A stretch of 64,000 nucleotides of DNA from Limnephilus marmoratus. Taxonomy: Eukaryota > Arthropoda > Insecta > Trichoptera > Limnephilidae. Below are positions 10,028 through 21,039 of this stretch, piece after piece (the stretch's first letter is position 1; every line of letters starts with the position of its first letter). The DNA is taken from contig OU862933.1 in assembly GCA_917880885.1 (NCBI GenBank), positions 6,619,452 to 6,683,451 on the forward strand, read 5' to 3'. The notes under the pieces are model-generated. The model was not told the origin of the DNA. It saw only the letters and a list, made by a program, of their open reading frames with translations, and made no database searches. The translations under genes were made by a program, and so were the position numbers.

Positions 10028-10570
10028 GAACGTATGTCTGCACCCCCCCCCCCCCCAAAGGAAATATACAATCATTATCATATATCTCCCTCACACGCAT
10101 GAAGAAAATAAAACGCAATTCCAGTCGCCGTAGCTGAGCTGTAATAGATATATCTGTTTCCTCCAAAGGAAAAAAGTAGTACTTTGGAGGATCACACGTA
10201 TACTGTGTGTCTCATCATTATTTAATATGTAAGAAAGAGCTGCAGCATTATTACGATAAAGAAGGTACGTTTTATGCTTATTTCATGCCGTCACGGTACC
10301 ATGAACGAACGTCTGCACCCCTCCAAAGGAAACATACAATCATTATCACACATCACAAAGAAAATGCGACTGGAATGTCGGCGTGGCTGAACCGTAATAA
10401 GATATAGCTGTTTCCTCTAAGGAAAAAAAGTAGTACTTTTGATGAAGCAGACACACGTATACTGTGTATCTCACGATTATTGAATATGTAAGATAGAGCT
10501 GCAGCATTATTAGGATAAAGAACATACGTTTTATGCTTTTATTCATGCCGTCACGGTACCGTAATCGTTG
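10028..10570 (+). repeat. Two imperfect direct repeats of about 270 bp
   Basis: GAACGTATGTCTGCACCCC at about 10028 and GAACGTCTGCACCCCTCC at about 10306 start two units. Each continues through AAGGAAA.ATACAATCATTATCA, CTGTTTCCTC, GTATACTGTGT, GAGCTGCAGCATTATTA and CATGCCGTCACGGTACC. The second unit ends at about 10562. A C run at 10044-10057 interrupts the first. No coding sense; possibly a duplicated element end. Confidence 0.75.
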
Positions 10571-10689
10571 ATCGCCACAGGAATAATATAAGCGCTCAAT
10601 GAAAAATGTGACTTTTTTGCGTGAAAATGATTCTGAACCGTTACAAAACTCTATCTAATTGTAGGTTTCTAATAATAAAAAAAATGTGT

Positions 10690-10760
10690 AGTTCATACGC
10701 GGCAGAAGTGAAAGTTCTGAAAACTAAAGTAGGCAAAAGTGCTACTTTAGTTTTCTGAAC
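10690..10760. repeat. Repeat-C with hairpin
   Basis: GTTCTGAAAACTAAAGTAG and CTACTTTAGTTTTCTGAAC face each other across GCAAAAGTG. The left part (CACACGCGGTAGAAGT... form) recurs at about 32605-32650 without the second arm. So the right arm here is an added inverted copy or the other copy is truncated. Confidence 0.6.
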
Positions 10761-11931
10761 GTTTCAGTGGTAGATTTTAAAGTGGACGAAGCACCGCACA
10801 AAGAGTAGACTGATTATTCCATCTCATTCTCTCTCAGGCTAAATCCTATAGATGTAAGTGTTTGTCTCTTTTTAGTGTCGCTTTTTCGTTTTATGGAGTT
10901 TCAAATAATAACGGTGCTAAAGAAGTTTTCACTCAATAAAAACTTTTATATGATAGTGATCGATACTCAGTGACCGTCGGCACGCTTTATTTCTGTAATA
11001 TATTATATGGTTTCACTTCAATCATATTTACAAGTAAAGAATTCTAGTGATCCACATGTGTGTTTATCAATGCTTTTTGCTTCAACTTCCAGTTTTCCAT
11101 TGAGAAGAGTGTTTGCCAACTTGACGCCATACTTTCTGACCTAATTCCGCCATTGTAAAAGTATCCAACGAGTAATTTGAGAACGCCTTTTAATTATAGC
11201 CGTGTCACCCACATGGATTAAAATTATTTCAGTTATTAAATATCATAGGTTTATTGATTTCGTGCTAGAAATGTCTACAAGATTTGCCAAACGACCGAAA
11301 CAAATTTTTGATACGTGCAACATAAATTATTATAACTCGATAAAATCGATTCAAGGAGGTACTTATTGTATCAATATTTACGTCGACATGTTTTTTATAA
11401 GTAGAGGTACATTAATGCATGCATTACACATTATATTTTGAAACACAATGGGTTATTGTATAATAATAATTACATGTTGTTTCATTGGTCATATTATTAT
11501 TACATTGATATATATATATATATACGGGGTGTAATAGCATGTATCCGAAGAATTTTAACCTGCAATTCCTGAGCATATTTACTTTATTCGAGACACTATT
11601 GAAATATTATTATAAAAGTGAGTTCATTGTTTTTATTTAGTTTAATAGATAATACAGACTGATTTCTGATCTCAAGTGATTTCTCCAAAAATTTATTACA
11701 TAATATCCAAATTGACAAATATAACTTACTTAACCATAAAATAATAAAATAAAAAGTATTTTATTTTATTTTATTTAAATATATTTAAATTGTCCAAATA
11801 ATAATTTGGACCTCAAAATTTTCAAATATATAAACATTTAAAGTAACGGGCCGCCCAGGCCCACGTCAGAGAATACGTAAAAAAATTACGTCATTAGTTA
11901 AAGGTTTTTTTTTTTTTATTATTTGATTCAC
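10761..11931. other. Unassigned stretch
   Basis: Contains a (TA)n run at about 11510-11525 directly followed by CGGGGTGTAATAGCATGT, and AAAATAAAAT runs near 11740-11780. A 79-aa frame at 11202-11441 has no recognisable feature and is not called. Confidence 0.35.
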
Positions 11932-14900
11932 CTGATTTATACATGTGTGTTACATATTTGACTAATGTGGGCCTCACTGGGTACTTTACCCGTGCTGAGG
12001 ACCCCATTTTACAGTTATATGATTTTTTTTAAAATTTATGATACATATAAAATAAAAACTAAAGTAAAAAGAAACTCAATAATAACATATGAGAATTAAA
12101 AGAAAGTAAAATAGAGCAAAATAAAATAGAGTAAAATAAAATAGAGTAAAATAACACTAAAATAAAACTATATAAATAGGATAGATACATATAAACCGAT
12201 AGTGAAAGTAAAAGGGTTTTATATATTAGTGAGTATTGCAATGGTGTTTATGTCTATGTGTTTTTATTTTTTATGTTATGATTTTTTTGTAAAGTTGCCT
12301 TTTTTGTTCTTTAATCCATCTTTTAATTTTGAGTGTGAAAAGTTTTTTGTTTTCTTCTTTTTTTAAATCGAGTGAAAGATGGTTGAATGCTTTTATTGCC
12401 TGGTATTTGTGATGTCTTTGTCCAAAGCTTGTGTTTATCGTCGGTGTTTTTAAGTTTTGTATGTATGCTTGTCTAACTGGTCTATTAATGGTTTGTGTTT
12501 GTTGGAGTTTGTGTTTTTGGTCAAAGATATAGTTAAGAAGTGTTTTTATGTATAATTGTCGTATATCAAGTCCGTCGAACATGTTGAATATTTGGTCTGT
12601 GTCAGTCATTCTGTGTTTTTTTTAGTATAACCTTTAAGATGGTTCTCTGTATGGTTTCCAAATGAACAATAGCTGAGTTTGTTGCTCCTCCCCAAACAAT
12701 GATTCCATATTCTATTATAGATTGGCAGAGTGCAAAATATACTGTTTTCATTTGTTTTAGTTTGTATATATTTCTTATGTTTAGGAAAAGATGTATTGTT
12801 TTGAGGAGTTTATTGGTGATATGATTTATATGATGTGCCCATTTGAGATTATGGTCAATTATGATTCCTAGATATTTTATTTGGTCTGTTTTTACTATAG
12901 CAGGGCAGTCACAGTTTTTGGTGTTTAAACAATCGTGAATTTTTATGGTGTTTGTTTTATTTGTTGGCTGTCCCATGCTATTTATACTGTACGTTGTGAA
13001 TTTTGTTTTCGATATATTTAATGTAAGTATGTTTGTGTCTAACCATGTTTTCACTCGCGTGATTCCTAATTCTGCTGTATTATACACATTGTTCCAGTCT
13101 TTAGATTTGAAGAGTAATACTGTGTCGTCCGCATAACTAATTATTTCTCCGTCTATTTCCATATTACAGAGTTCATTTATGTAGATAGTGAATAGCACGG
13201 GCCCTAGTATGCTTCTTTGTGGAACTCCATATGTAATTGGCAGTGGTTTACTAGTATGGTGATTAATTTTAACTTGTTGGGTTCTGTTGCTCATATAACT
13301 TTTCATTAGTTGGAGTTCCTTGCCTAAGATACCAATGTTTTCTAATTTCTTAAATAGGGTTTTGTGGCAGATTGAATCGAAGGCTTTAGCTAAGTCTAGG
13401 TATATTGCTATGCATTTTTGCCCTTGATCTAGGTTGCTATGTATATAATCTATTACATATTCTAAAGCTTCTTTGGTACCTCTTTTTTCTCTAAATCCGT
13501 GTTGTTTATCCGAGATTAATTTGTTTTCTTCAAGGTATTTTATAATTTGGTTTTTTAATGCTCTTTCGAAGATCTTTGATAGTGAGTTTAATAATGTGAT
13601 TGGTCTATAGTTATTTATTTCCATTTTGTCTCCTGTTTTGTAAATAGGGATCACCAATCACCAGTCCTTGTTTCAAAGTACTAGGGAAGCAGCTTTATTT
13701 TATACTAAGGTTGATTAAGTGTGTTATTGGTTTTATTATTTCATTTTTTAATTTCTGAATGCGAATGCAATCTGTTGTTATCTCGTCTAATCCCGGTGCA
13801 ATATTGTTTTTTAATTTATCGATTACTTTTTCAATTTCCTCCTCCGTAATTGTTTTTATTGTAAGTCTTAGTTTTGTCTTTTGTGTATTGATGTATGATC
13901 GGTTGGTTTGTGTTTGTGTTTTACGGTTTGCTCAAACTTTTCCTATATTTTCAAAGAAGTTATTCACATGGTTCGCTATTATCTCCGTATTTGTACTGAT
14001 ATCTATTTTTTTTTTATTAATATTTAATTGTTCGATACTATTTTTCTGTTTGTGTTTTTGTGTGTATGTCACTTCTTTTAATATTTTCCATATAGCTTTT
14101 GGGTTGTTGTTTTCTTTTTGTAGTTTTTGTCTATAGTATATCTCCTTAGCTACTCTTATAATTTTTGTGCAGATATTTCTATATCTTTTATAGATATTAA
14201 GTTGTTCCATGTCATATGGCGTGTTTTTAATTTGTCTGTGTAATTTGTCTCGTTTACAGATGCAGTTTAATATTCCTTGTGTTATCCATAGTTTTATTTT
14301 TTTTGTCTTGTGTGTAAGTGTTATAAGTTTTATATTAGTGTAGTTATTTATTTCTTGTGTTAACGTAGTTGTGAATTTATCCCAGGCTTCTTCAGCATTC
14401 TGTATTCGGTATATTGGATTCCAGTCCATTTTTTTGAGTTTTTCCTTTAAGTTTGGATATTCAGTTATTTTTTCTGTATATGTTTTATGTTGTTCAGATT
14501 TTGTGTTTTCGGTGGCTATTGCTATCATAGTCATGTAATGATCTGTAATTGCGCTTTCGAGTACTATTGTTTTGGATTTTAGTTTTGACTTGATCATTAT
14601 TATATGGTCTATACAGCTACTTGTGTTTTGTGTGACTCGTGTTGGGATATTTATCGTGGGTTCCAGTCCATGTTGCGCTAGTATTGATAGGTATTCTATG
14701 CTTTGCGGGTGTCCATATTGTAAAGTGTTTATGTTTAGGTCTCCTACTATGATGATATTTTTGATTTTGTTGAGATCAGTTAATGTGCTGTTTAGTGCAG
14801 TTAGGAAATTTGTTATGTTATTTTTGGATGGAGATCTATATATAGCTAGGATACAAGTTTTTTTATCATATGTAATTTTTATGCAGTTAGAGTCTATGAT

Positions 14901-15040
14901 GTTTATTTCTTGAGTAGTCGTGTTGATTTTATTACTTGTGTATATGACTAGGCCATCATTTTGGTTTATGTGCTTCGTTGAGTGGTGCGTATTATAGTTT
15001 TCAAGTGTTTTAGGTGTATAATTGTCATTCAGCCAGCAGA
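11932..15040 (-). pseudogene. LINE-A: ORF2 of a Jockey/CR1-group LINE, several frameshifts
   Basis: The minus strand carries an APE endonuclease and RT in broken frames. Endonuclease pieces lie at about 15010-14600 (LAIYRSPS, VGDLNIN, SCIDHI, then ITDHY in the next frame). A linker follows at 14597-13932. The RT is mostly in 13657-12602: NYRPITLLNSLSKIFE, LDLAKAFDSI, GVPQRSILGP (usual Q-G replaced by R at the G) and YADDTVLL. The C-terminal region continues in 12609-12271. Breaks are near 13930, 13660 and 12605; the last is next to a T8 run. The 3' end carries AAAATAGAGT repeats (12108-12165) and a GGGTAAAGTACCC hairpin near 11975-11987. ORF1 is absent; the 5' end stops at about 15040. Confidence 0.88.
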
Positions 15041-15091
15041 ACTTACTTAGCTAAGAAGTGCTTTAAAAGCAGAACTTACTTAGCTAAGAAT
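15037..15091. repeat. Short direct repeat at the LINE-A 5' edge
   Basis: AGCAGAACTTACTTAGCTAAGAA occurs at about 15037 and about 15069, separated by GTGCTTTAAA. It may mark the 5' junction of LINE-A. Confidence 0.6.
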
Positions 15092-15240
15092 ATAATATTG
15101 CGTTTACTTGTTAGTATGTCCACTGTGCTGTGCACCGTCGCAATTTTTTTAATAGACGGACAATATTTTACAATAAAATAATTTATCAAAAAAAATTAAT
15201 ACCGATACCGATCGGTATCCCGATTTACTGGTTAATTTAA

Positions 15241-15684
15241 AAGGTAAGAAAATAGTAGTACCGGGCATTTCATGTTTGACAAACTTTCATCAAACAAATG
15301 GTTGAGTATTGGAGAGTTGAGCGCAGAAATAGAAGGATTTACGCTTGCCATTCAAGTTCATACTAAAAATTATAGGAAGCATATAATCGAAGATAATCAA
15401 ATTGATGATTTATGTAGAAAATGTTTGGCTTTTCAGGAAACTACGGGACATATTATATCGGGATGTTCTGTATTAGCGCCGTCCGAGTATACATTTAGGC
15501 ACAATCGGGTTTTAAAAATAATTCACCAAAGTTTGGTAATTGAACGTAACTTGATTGACTGCCGTAATATAGTACCATATTATGAATATGAACCAAATTC
15601 ATCTTTTGAAAATGAATTTTATAAAATATATTATGAAAAAACTATACTAACAGACAGAACAATTAGTCATAATTAGACTTGGTA
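15241..15684 (+). pseudogene. LINE-F C-terminal zinc-finger region, first half
   Basis: The 134-aa frame from 15272 shows WLSIGELSAEIEGFTLAIQ, KNYRKHI, then C-X2-C in DLCRKC, ETTGHIISGC and YTFRHN. This is the CCHC-type region found after the RT in R2/R4-like LINEs. The frame ends TDRTISHN and stops at 15674. The sequence expected next (RPDIVLHDK in this family) is found after LINE-B at about 16905. So LINE-F was cut by the LINE-B insertion. Confidence 0.72.
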
Positions 15685-16852
15685 TGGTTAGTTAGAACAA
15701 TTAGTCCAATATAATATATTCTATATCTATATATTCCTTTTTATATTACACAGAAGTCAGCTCCCAAAACTAATCTCAATTTAAAGTTTCATAATATTAA
15801 TTGTAACCCAACCACATGCTCTAACTGTGAAGAGATGAAATCAGGAAAAATGATTAAGTACTTAGGTGTAACCATAGATTGTCAACTTAAATGGACCAAC
15901 CATATAGAAAATACTGTTAACAAACTCAGATACTTAAATTATATTTTTAAAAGAATGTGTAACATAGTAAATATAAAAACCATAAAACTAGTTTATGATG
16001 CACTAGTCCATTCATCTCTTTCCTACGGAATAATTGGCTGGGGTGGAGCTTACAATAATCATGTAAAACCTTTAGAAATTGCCCAAAAATCAATAATTAA
16101 GATTATGTACAAAAAAAATAAATCGTATCCCTCCAAACAATTGTTTAAGGAAACTGATATTTTGGACCTTAGACAGACTTCTGGACTTCAATGCCTTAAA
16201 TTTATTTACATGCGTCCAAATAACTTTCTAAAAAATTCAAATCGTACCAGCCAAAGACGTGGCACATGTGAGTATGCAGTACCCCACTGCAAAACTAGGT
16301 TGTCCCAAAGGCATATTAGTTTTATAGCTCCAAAAATGTATAATTTACTATGTACAACCTTTAAAGAGAACATATGTCAAAATCTTCAATCTTATAAAAA
16401 ATATACCAAAATTTGGCTAAAAAACACTGAAACAGATATATTTTTCTTATAAGTTTAAATAAAGCCATTAAATATATCTATCATTGGACAGCTTTTAGAG
16501 AAGATTTATAATATTGTTTGCTAGTTTATTTTGTTTGTTTTTTATGTTTTTAAATTGCACTTGTAACATCTATTTTTACAAAACTTACAAATACAATAAT
16601 AACAGTGCAGACTGTCATTATGCTGTAGTTTTTAAATGCATTCATTCAGTTACTTTTTTAAAATTCCTTATTTATGTATACTTAAAATATTCACTATAAC
16701 CATAGAAATAAAAGTAAAAAATCTATATTATACCCACGCTCAGGCATTGCCTTTGTGGGATTTTTTTGTTCATACATTAATTATATTAAGTTTTTTTATA
16801 TACTTTTCATTATTTCATGTATGTATTATATGTATTGTATCAAAAAATTTCA

Positions 16853-16902
<50 letters not shown>
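15685..16902 (+). mobile_element. LINE-B: 5'-truncated LINE with poly(A) tail
   Basis: The coding part (open from about 15755; listed ATG at 15835) reads IKYLGVTIDCQLKWTNHI, YGIIGWGGAYN, then a C-terminal region ending TDIFFL at 16452. It matches the post-RT part of LINE-A, -C and -D. RT catalytic motifs are missing because of 5' truncation. A 3' UTR of about 400 bp ends in A47 or so (16856-16902). The exact 5' boundary is uncertain: AGAACAATTAGTC is repeated at 15656 and 15694. TAGACTTGGTATGGTTAG before and TAGATCTGATATAGTTTT after may be a diverged target duplication. Confidence 0.78.
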
Positions 16903-16904
<2 letters not shown>

Positions 16905-17340
16905 GATCTGATATAGTTTTACATGATAAAATTTACAAAAATAACTTATATCATAGATGTCCCAATTCCAAATTCCTGTAATATTAAGAAAAATCTGCTT
17001 CTGAAAAAATAAGAAAATATACAGATTTAGGAAATGAGATTAAAAGAATATGGCATTCTCAGACTATAAAAATATTAACATTTGTAATTTCGGCTACTGC
17101 CATTATACCTAGCTCTCTCTTTCACAATTTAGGCATATTAGATTTGTCGAATAATTTATATATAAATATGAGTCATTTTAAATACATGCAGTATTACAAA
17201 TTCCACCGAGCCTTATATAGTGCAATTGCATAGCGTGAATTGACTAGATGATCATTTGTGGAAAAGTGTGTGAAAGAGTTTAGTTTTTCCCGTGGGAAAG
17301 ATTTAACCGGGACATAAAATCTGAAGAAAATTATGTTTAT
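16903..17340 (+). pseudogene. LINE-F, second half and 3' UTR
   Basis: Begins with SDIVLHDKIYKN, continues with EKIRKYTDLGNEIKRIW and VISATAIIPSSLFHNLGILDL, the end of the ORF whose first half stops at 15674. One stop and a frame shift occur near 16980. The 3' UTR matches the minus strand of 8230-8640. Restoring the order 15684 to 16903 gives a continuous family match, supporting nesting. Confidence 0.7.
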
Positions 17341-17385
17341 TCCCGAATGTAGGGAGGTGAGTGTAATCCCACACGTCGTCATAGT

Positions 17386-17612
17386 TACAGGGATTCAAGT
17401 CATCGTCATCATCACTCTTGGCTCTACAACACCTAGTGGGTCTTGGCTTCCTCAAAAGTCTTCCTCCACTCATCTCGATTTTGTTCCAGCTCTCTCCAGT
17501 TTAGAAGCTCCAAGGTAGATAAATCTTTGCGAACGTTGTCGCTCCATCTTAATCTTGGTCTTCCCAGGCTCCTTCGCCCTATCGCTCTTGAGTACAGTAC
17601 AGGGATTCAAGT
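17386..17612 (-). mobile_element. 5'-truncated RTE-like LINE fragment with 15-bp target duplication
   Basis: TACAGGGATTCAAGT occurs at 17386-17400 and 17598-17612. Between them the minus strand codes SLGRPRLRWSDNVRKDL then NWRELEQNRDEWRKTFEEA, the C-terminal W-rich motif of RTE-type LINE proteins. The 3' end is GATGATGACGATGA, like the short tandem tails of RTE elements. A 197-bp insertion with coding, tail and perfect duplication is strong evidence of target-primed retrotransposition. Confidence 0.85.
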
Positions 17613-18654
17613 AAGAACATATTTATAAAAAATAATATAAAACAAGAATTAAAACATTATTATTAGACATTTAAACAAGGAAATTTGTTTACAACGCCAC
17701 TGAAGCATCCCACCTAAATTACTGCAAAAGTGTAATCTTTCTGAGCAATAAAACACAAGTTAAAAGATGGAAATAATTCGGAACAGAGGCATGATATCTA
17801 TATTGTGCTGTAGCAGATATACTAGGATAAAACCATGCAACGCAACGCCAACTCAATATCTGTCTACAATACCCTAGTAAACTATTTATAAGTTAAAAAA
17901 TTATTATATGTTGAATAATGTTAGAATTTATGGTACAGTTCATTGCTATCCTACTAGAAACAACAACGATTTTAGGCTTCCTAAAACTATATTTATTGGG
18001 AACCCAAAACAATATTTATCATAAAGGTTTTAAAATGTTCAATGTCTCAATGTTATGAAGTCCAAAGTTTTAGTAAGTGGTAAATATTGCAGTAATTTTA
18101 GAAAAGAATTGTACTAAATATAAGTTGTCAAATTTTATAATTATTTTCATTAAAAAAAACATATGACAAAGAAACGAAGGGAAAAGATGGAAATGAAAGT
18201 AGTAATGTCTACTACGCGTTATGTCATTCTCGAATTGAATATGGAATCATATGATGTACTTATATGCTGTACTTATTTTTTTTTAATTTTATTTATAACA
18301 TTACATTTGATACATTTGTATGGCCAAAATAACATAATAATAACATTGAAAAATAACTATAAAATGTGTACAAGTGTTATTATGTCTTGTGGGTCGATAT
18401 TAGTTCCTTGCTAGGCAGATTGCCCGTTCTAAGGAACCAAATGCTGGTGAGAATGCAAAAAATAATTTATTTTTTTTTAACAAAATGTTCATTTTAATTT
18501 TTTAAATTAAATATACATTAATAAAGATGCCAGAAAATTTATTCTGTAACAAAAAAAGAAAAAGAAAAGAAAAATGTTTTTATTTTTTTTATTTAAATAA
18601 TATACGTACTAATTTTTTTTTACTAAATGTGCCGTTAATAGGCCGTGTAAAATT
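17613..18654. other. Unassigned AT-rich stretch
   Basis: No coding signal. The minus strand of about 18265-18420 ends GTTATAAATAAAATTAAAAAAAA and may be a LINE 3' UTR with A tail, but no coding part is attached. Confidence 0.3.
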
Positions 18655-19285
18655 TTAAGTGACATTATTTAATAGTTTTTCAGATTCCACCCTACCTAAG
18701 CCAATCAACCATTTTGTTGAACTGACGTGGGACATTTTGCAAGCTTTAATATTTAATTCTAGGGGAATTTTATTATATATTTTTGGTCCAAGATATGTAC
18801 ATGTTTTTTGATACTTTGCCGTATTGCTCCCTGGGACCATAAGATCCTTTCTGGTGTTACTTCTTGTGATATATTTTTGATCAATTGTTTTAATATTTTC
18901 TAGATTTTTATGTACGTGGATAATAATCCTTTTTATATAGTTTTGACGAATATCAAGTACATAAAAGTTTTTGTAGAGCTGATCGCTAGAATACCTATAG
19001 GGTTTACGCAAAATTACTCTAATTATGGATTTCTGGGCCTTCACAAGCGGATCTAAAATTGTTCTACCCGACGCTCCTCAACCAATGCAACCATACGTCA
19101 AGATGGGGTTGCACAATCCGAAATATATTTTTCTTAGGTCTTGTTGTTTAATTATGTTCCGTAATGCAAAGAATATGTGAATCAATTTTCTTACCCTTAT
19201 TGAAAGGTTTTCTATGTGATATTTCCATTTCAGATGATTGTCTATAATAACACCTAGATATTTGTCTATAATAACACCTAGATTG
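18655..19285 (-). pseudogene. LINE-C-related ORF2 C-terminal fragment
   Basis: The frame 19044-18655 (AQKSIIRVILRKPYRY, YLGPKIYNKIP, WLIGLGRVESEKLL) matches the C-terminus of LINE-C ORF2 closely (AQKSILRVILKKPFRY, YLGPKLFNIIP, LLDLGRIKSEDML). Upstream on the same strand, YLGVIIDNHLKWKYHIENL can be read to about 19260, with a stop just before GASG at about 19075. The block TTTGTCTATAATAACACCTAGA is duplicated at 19237-19282. It is a decayed sister of the intact element that follows. Confidence 0.8.
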
Positions 19286-19521
19286 ATTCACCATAGATCA
19301 TTGTGACTAGTTCATATCAATTTTACTCCGTCTTAAAGTTTATTTTAAACGTTAAATCGCAATATTCAGCAAGTAAACAAAAGTGCTTCCTGTTTGTGGC
19401 ATCATAGTCTAACATATTCTAATAATATCTAGGTGTTTTACTGTCGCACTTATTTTAATTCAGAATAAACACTATTCTATTATAATAACGTCGTGTGGGT
19501 AGTCATTATAAATCATTTGCA

Positions 19522-20526
19522 ATGCACTGCCGCGTATGCCCTGAAGTTATTCTATCGGATGAGTCGATATTTGTGTGTTCAGTGTGTAAAGGCACCTACC
19601 ATCTAGCCTGTGGAGGAATAACGGAAAGCACTTTCCGTCGACTCACTCAAGAACGTCGAGAACAACAGAAGTGTAAGCAGTGTAAAAGGGACACACGGTC
19701 GACCGCCAACAGCGATAACACATCTTTGGAACCGCCCAAAAAAACAACGGCCACTAAGGATCAAGCAGCTCCATCATCACCTTCGTCCCCCGCTATTCTC
19801 GAAGATATCCAGAATTTAGTCATGACCAAAACGAACAGCCTGGATAAAAAACAGAACGACATCATGGACCAAAACAACAAGATACTGGAAAGCATACAAT
19901 TCATGAACGCACAATATGAAGACTTTATGGCCAGAATCCGTGACGTCGAGCACCGTAATGATGAGCTTACAGCGAAGAATACTGCACTGGAAGCTAGAAT
20001 CGTAATACTGGAGAATAGTCTTGATTCCCAAGAGCGGGCCTTAAAGTCTTGTAATGTAGAAATAAGAGGCATCCCCGACATCAAGGACGAAACACTAAAA
20101 GACGTGGTCTTCAACATCTTCAAAACAACAGGATCTCCCTTAGAAACTAAGGATATCGATGCTGTTTATCGTCTTCAAAAAAATAACAATAATCAGAAGC
20201 AACCCAGGACAATTGTTCTTAAACTAAAATCGAACATGGCTAGAAATCAACTGCTAGCTGATGTGAAATCTTTCAACAAGAATAAACCCAATACCGAAGA
20301 TAAACTCAACACGTTAAATATCGGTCTCGCCGGCCCACGGTTGCCGATCTATGTATCTGAGCAGTTAACATTTCGGGCGAAACAAATTTGGTATAAAACT
20401 CGCCAATTTGCTAGAGCGAGACAATTTCAATTTGCATGGATCCAACAGGGACGTATATACCTGCGGAGGGAGACAGGTTCAGGCGCAATTCTTATATCCG
20501 ATGAAAGCAAGCTGGCTTCCCTATGA
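19522..20526 (+). CDS. LINE-C ORF1: PHD-like zinc finger and RNA-binding protein
   Basis: 334 aa from the ATG at 19522; the frame extends to a GTG at 19495 but the ATG gives the zinc finger intact. Residues about 2-55 form a C4HC3-like finger: CRVCPE, FVCSVCKGTYHLACGG, CKQCKRD. PHD-type fingers are known in ORF1 of CR1-group LINEs. A Ser/Pro/Thr-rich linker is followed by a coiled coil (about 100-180, heptads with repeated I/L/M), then NVEIRGIP, VYRLQK and RTIVLKLKS, an arrangement like the RRM-type / FP25K-like domain of LINE ORF1 proteins. It is expected to coat the element RNA. It stops at 20526, 513 nt before ORF2, in the same reading frame. Confidence 0.85.
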   Translation: MHCRVCPEVILSDESIFVCSVCKGTYHLACGGITESTFRRLTQERREQQKCKQCKRDTRSTANSDNTSLEPPKKTTATKDQAAPSSPSSPAILEDIQNLVMTKTNSLDKKQNDIMDQNNKILESIQFMNAQYEDFMARIRDVEHRNDELTAKNTALEARIVILENSLDSQERALKSCNVEIRGIPDIKDETLKDVVFNIFKTTGSPLETKDIDAVYRLQKNNNNQKQPRTIVLKLKSNMARNQLLADVKSFNKNKPNTEDKLNTLNIGLAGPRLPIYVSEQLTFRAKQIWYKTRQFARARQFQFAWIQQGRIYLRRETGSGAILISDESKLASL

Positions 20527-20554
20527 TTATCTCAAACACAATATACCTACTGCC

Positions 20555-20935
20555 GACAACGTTTACAAGATGAAGATTCTATTATTACTATTACTACTTC
20601 TACTACTTAGTACTACTGCCGACAACGGTTACAAGATGAAGGTTCTATTATTATTATTGCTACTACTACTACTACTTATTACTACTGCTGACAATGATTA
20701 CAAGATGAAGGTACTATTGTTATTATTACTACTACTACTTATTACTACTGCCGACAACGATTACAAGATAAAGGTTCCTGCAGACAACGATTACAAGATG
20801 AAGGTTACTGCCGACAAAGATTACAAGATGAAGGTTCTATTATTACTATTGCTACTACTACTACTTACTACTACTTCAGACAACGACTACAAGTTGAAGG
20901 TTCTTTTATTATTATTGCTATTATTATCCTGTGAT
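20555..20935 (+). repeat. Minisatellite between ORF1 and ORF2 of LINE-C
   Basis: Units of about 60-66 bp: GCCGACAACGATTACAAGATGAAGG followed by a (TTA/TTG/CTA)n tract. The head occurs seven times (two shortened copies lack the trinucleotide tract near 20775-20815). In the +2 frame (20408-21037) it is open for 209 codons and encodes poly-leucine blocks alternating with DNDYKMKV; that frame ends TAA two bases before the ORF2 ATG. Whether it is translated is unknown. Confidence 0.9.
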
Positions 20936-21039
20936 TATCCCCATCCAATCATTCGAATCAAATATACCTACTCACGAGAAATGGATCATAATCGTATAGT
21001 AGTGAAATTTCCATTGCATCACATCTCACCTGAATAATC

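Noticed and set aside
16636..16905. 89-aa frame ending in poly-lysine
   Set aside because: Reads through the LINE-B 3' UTR and poly(A) tail.
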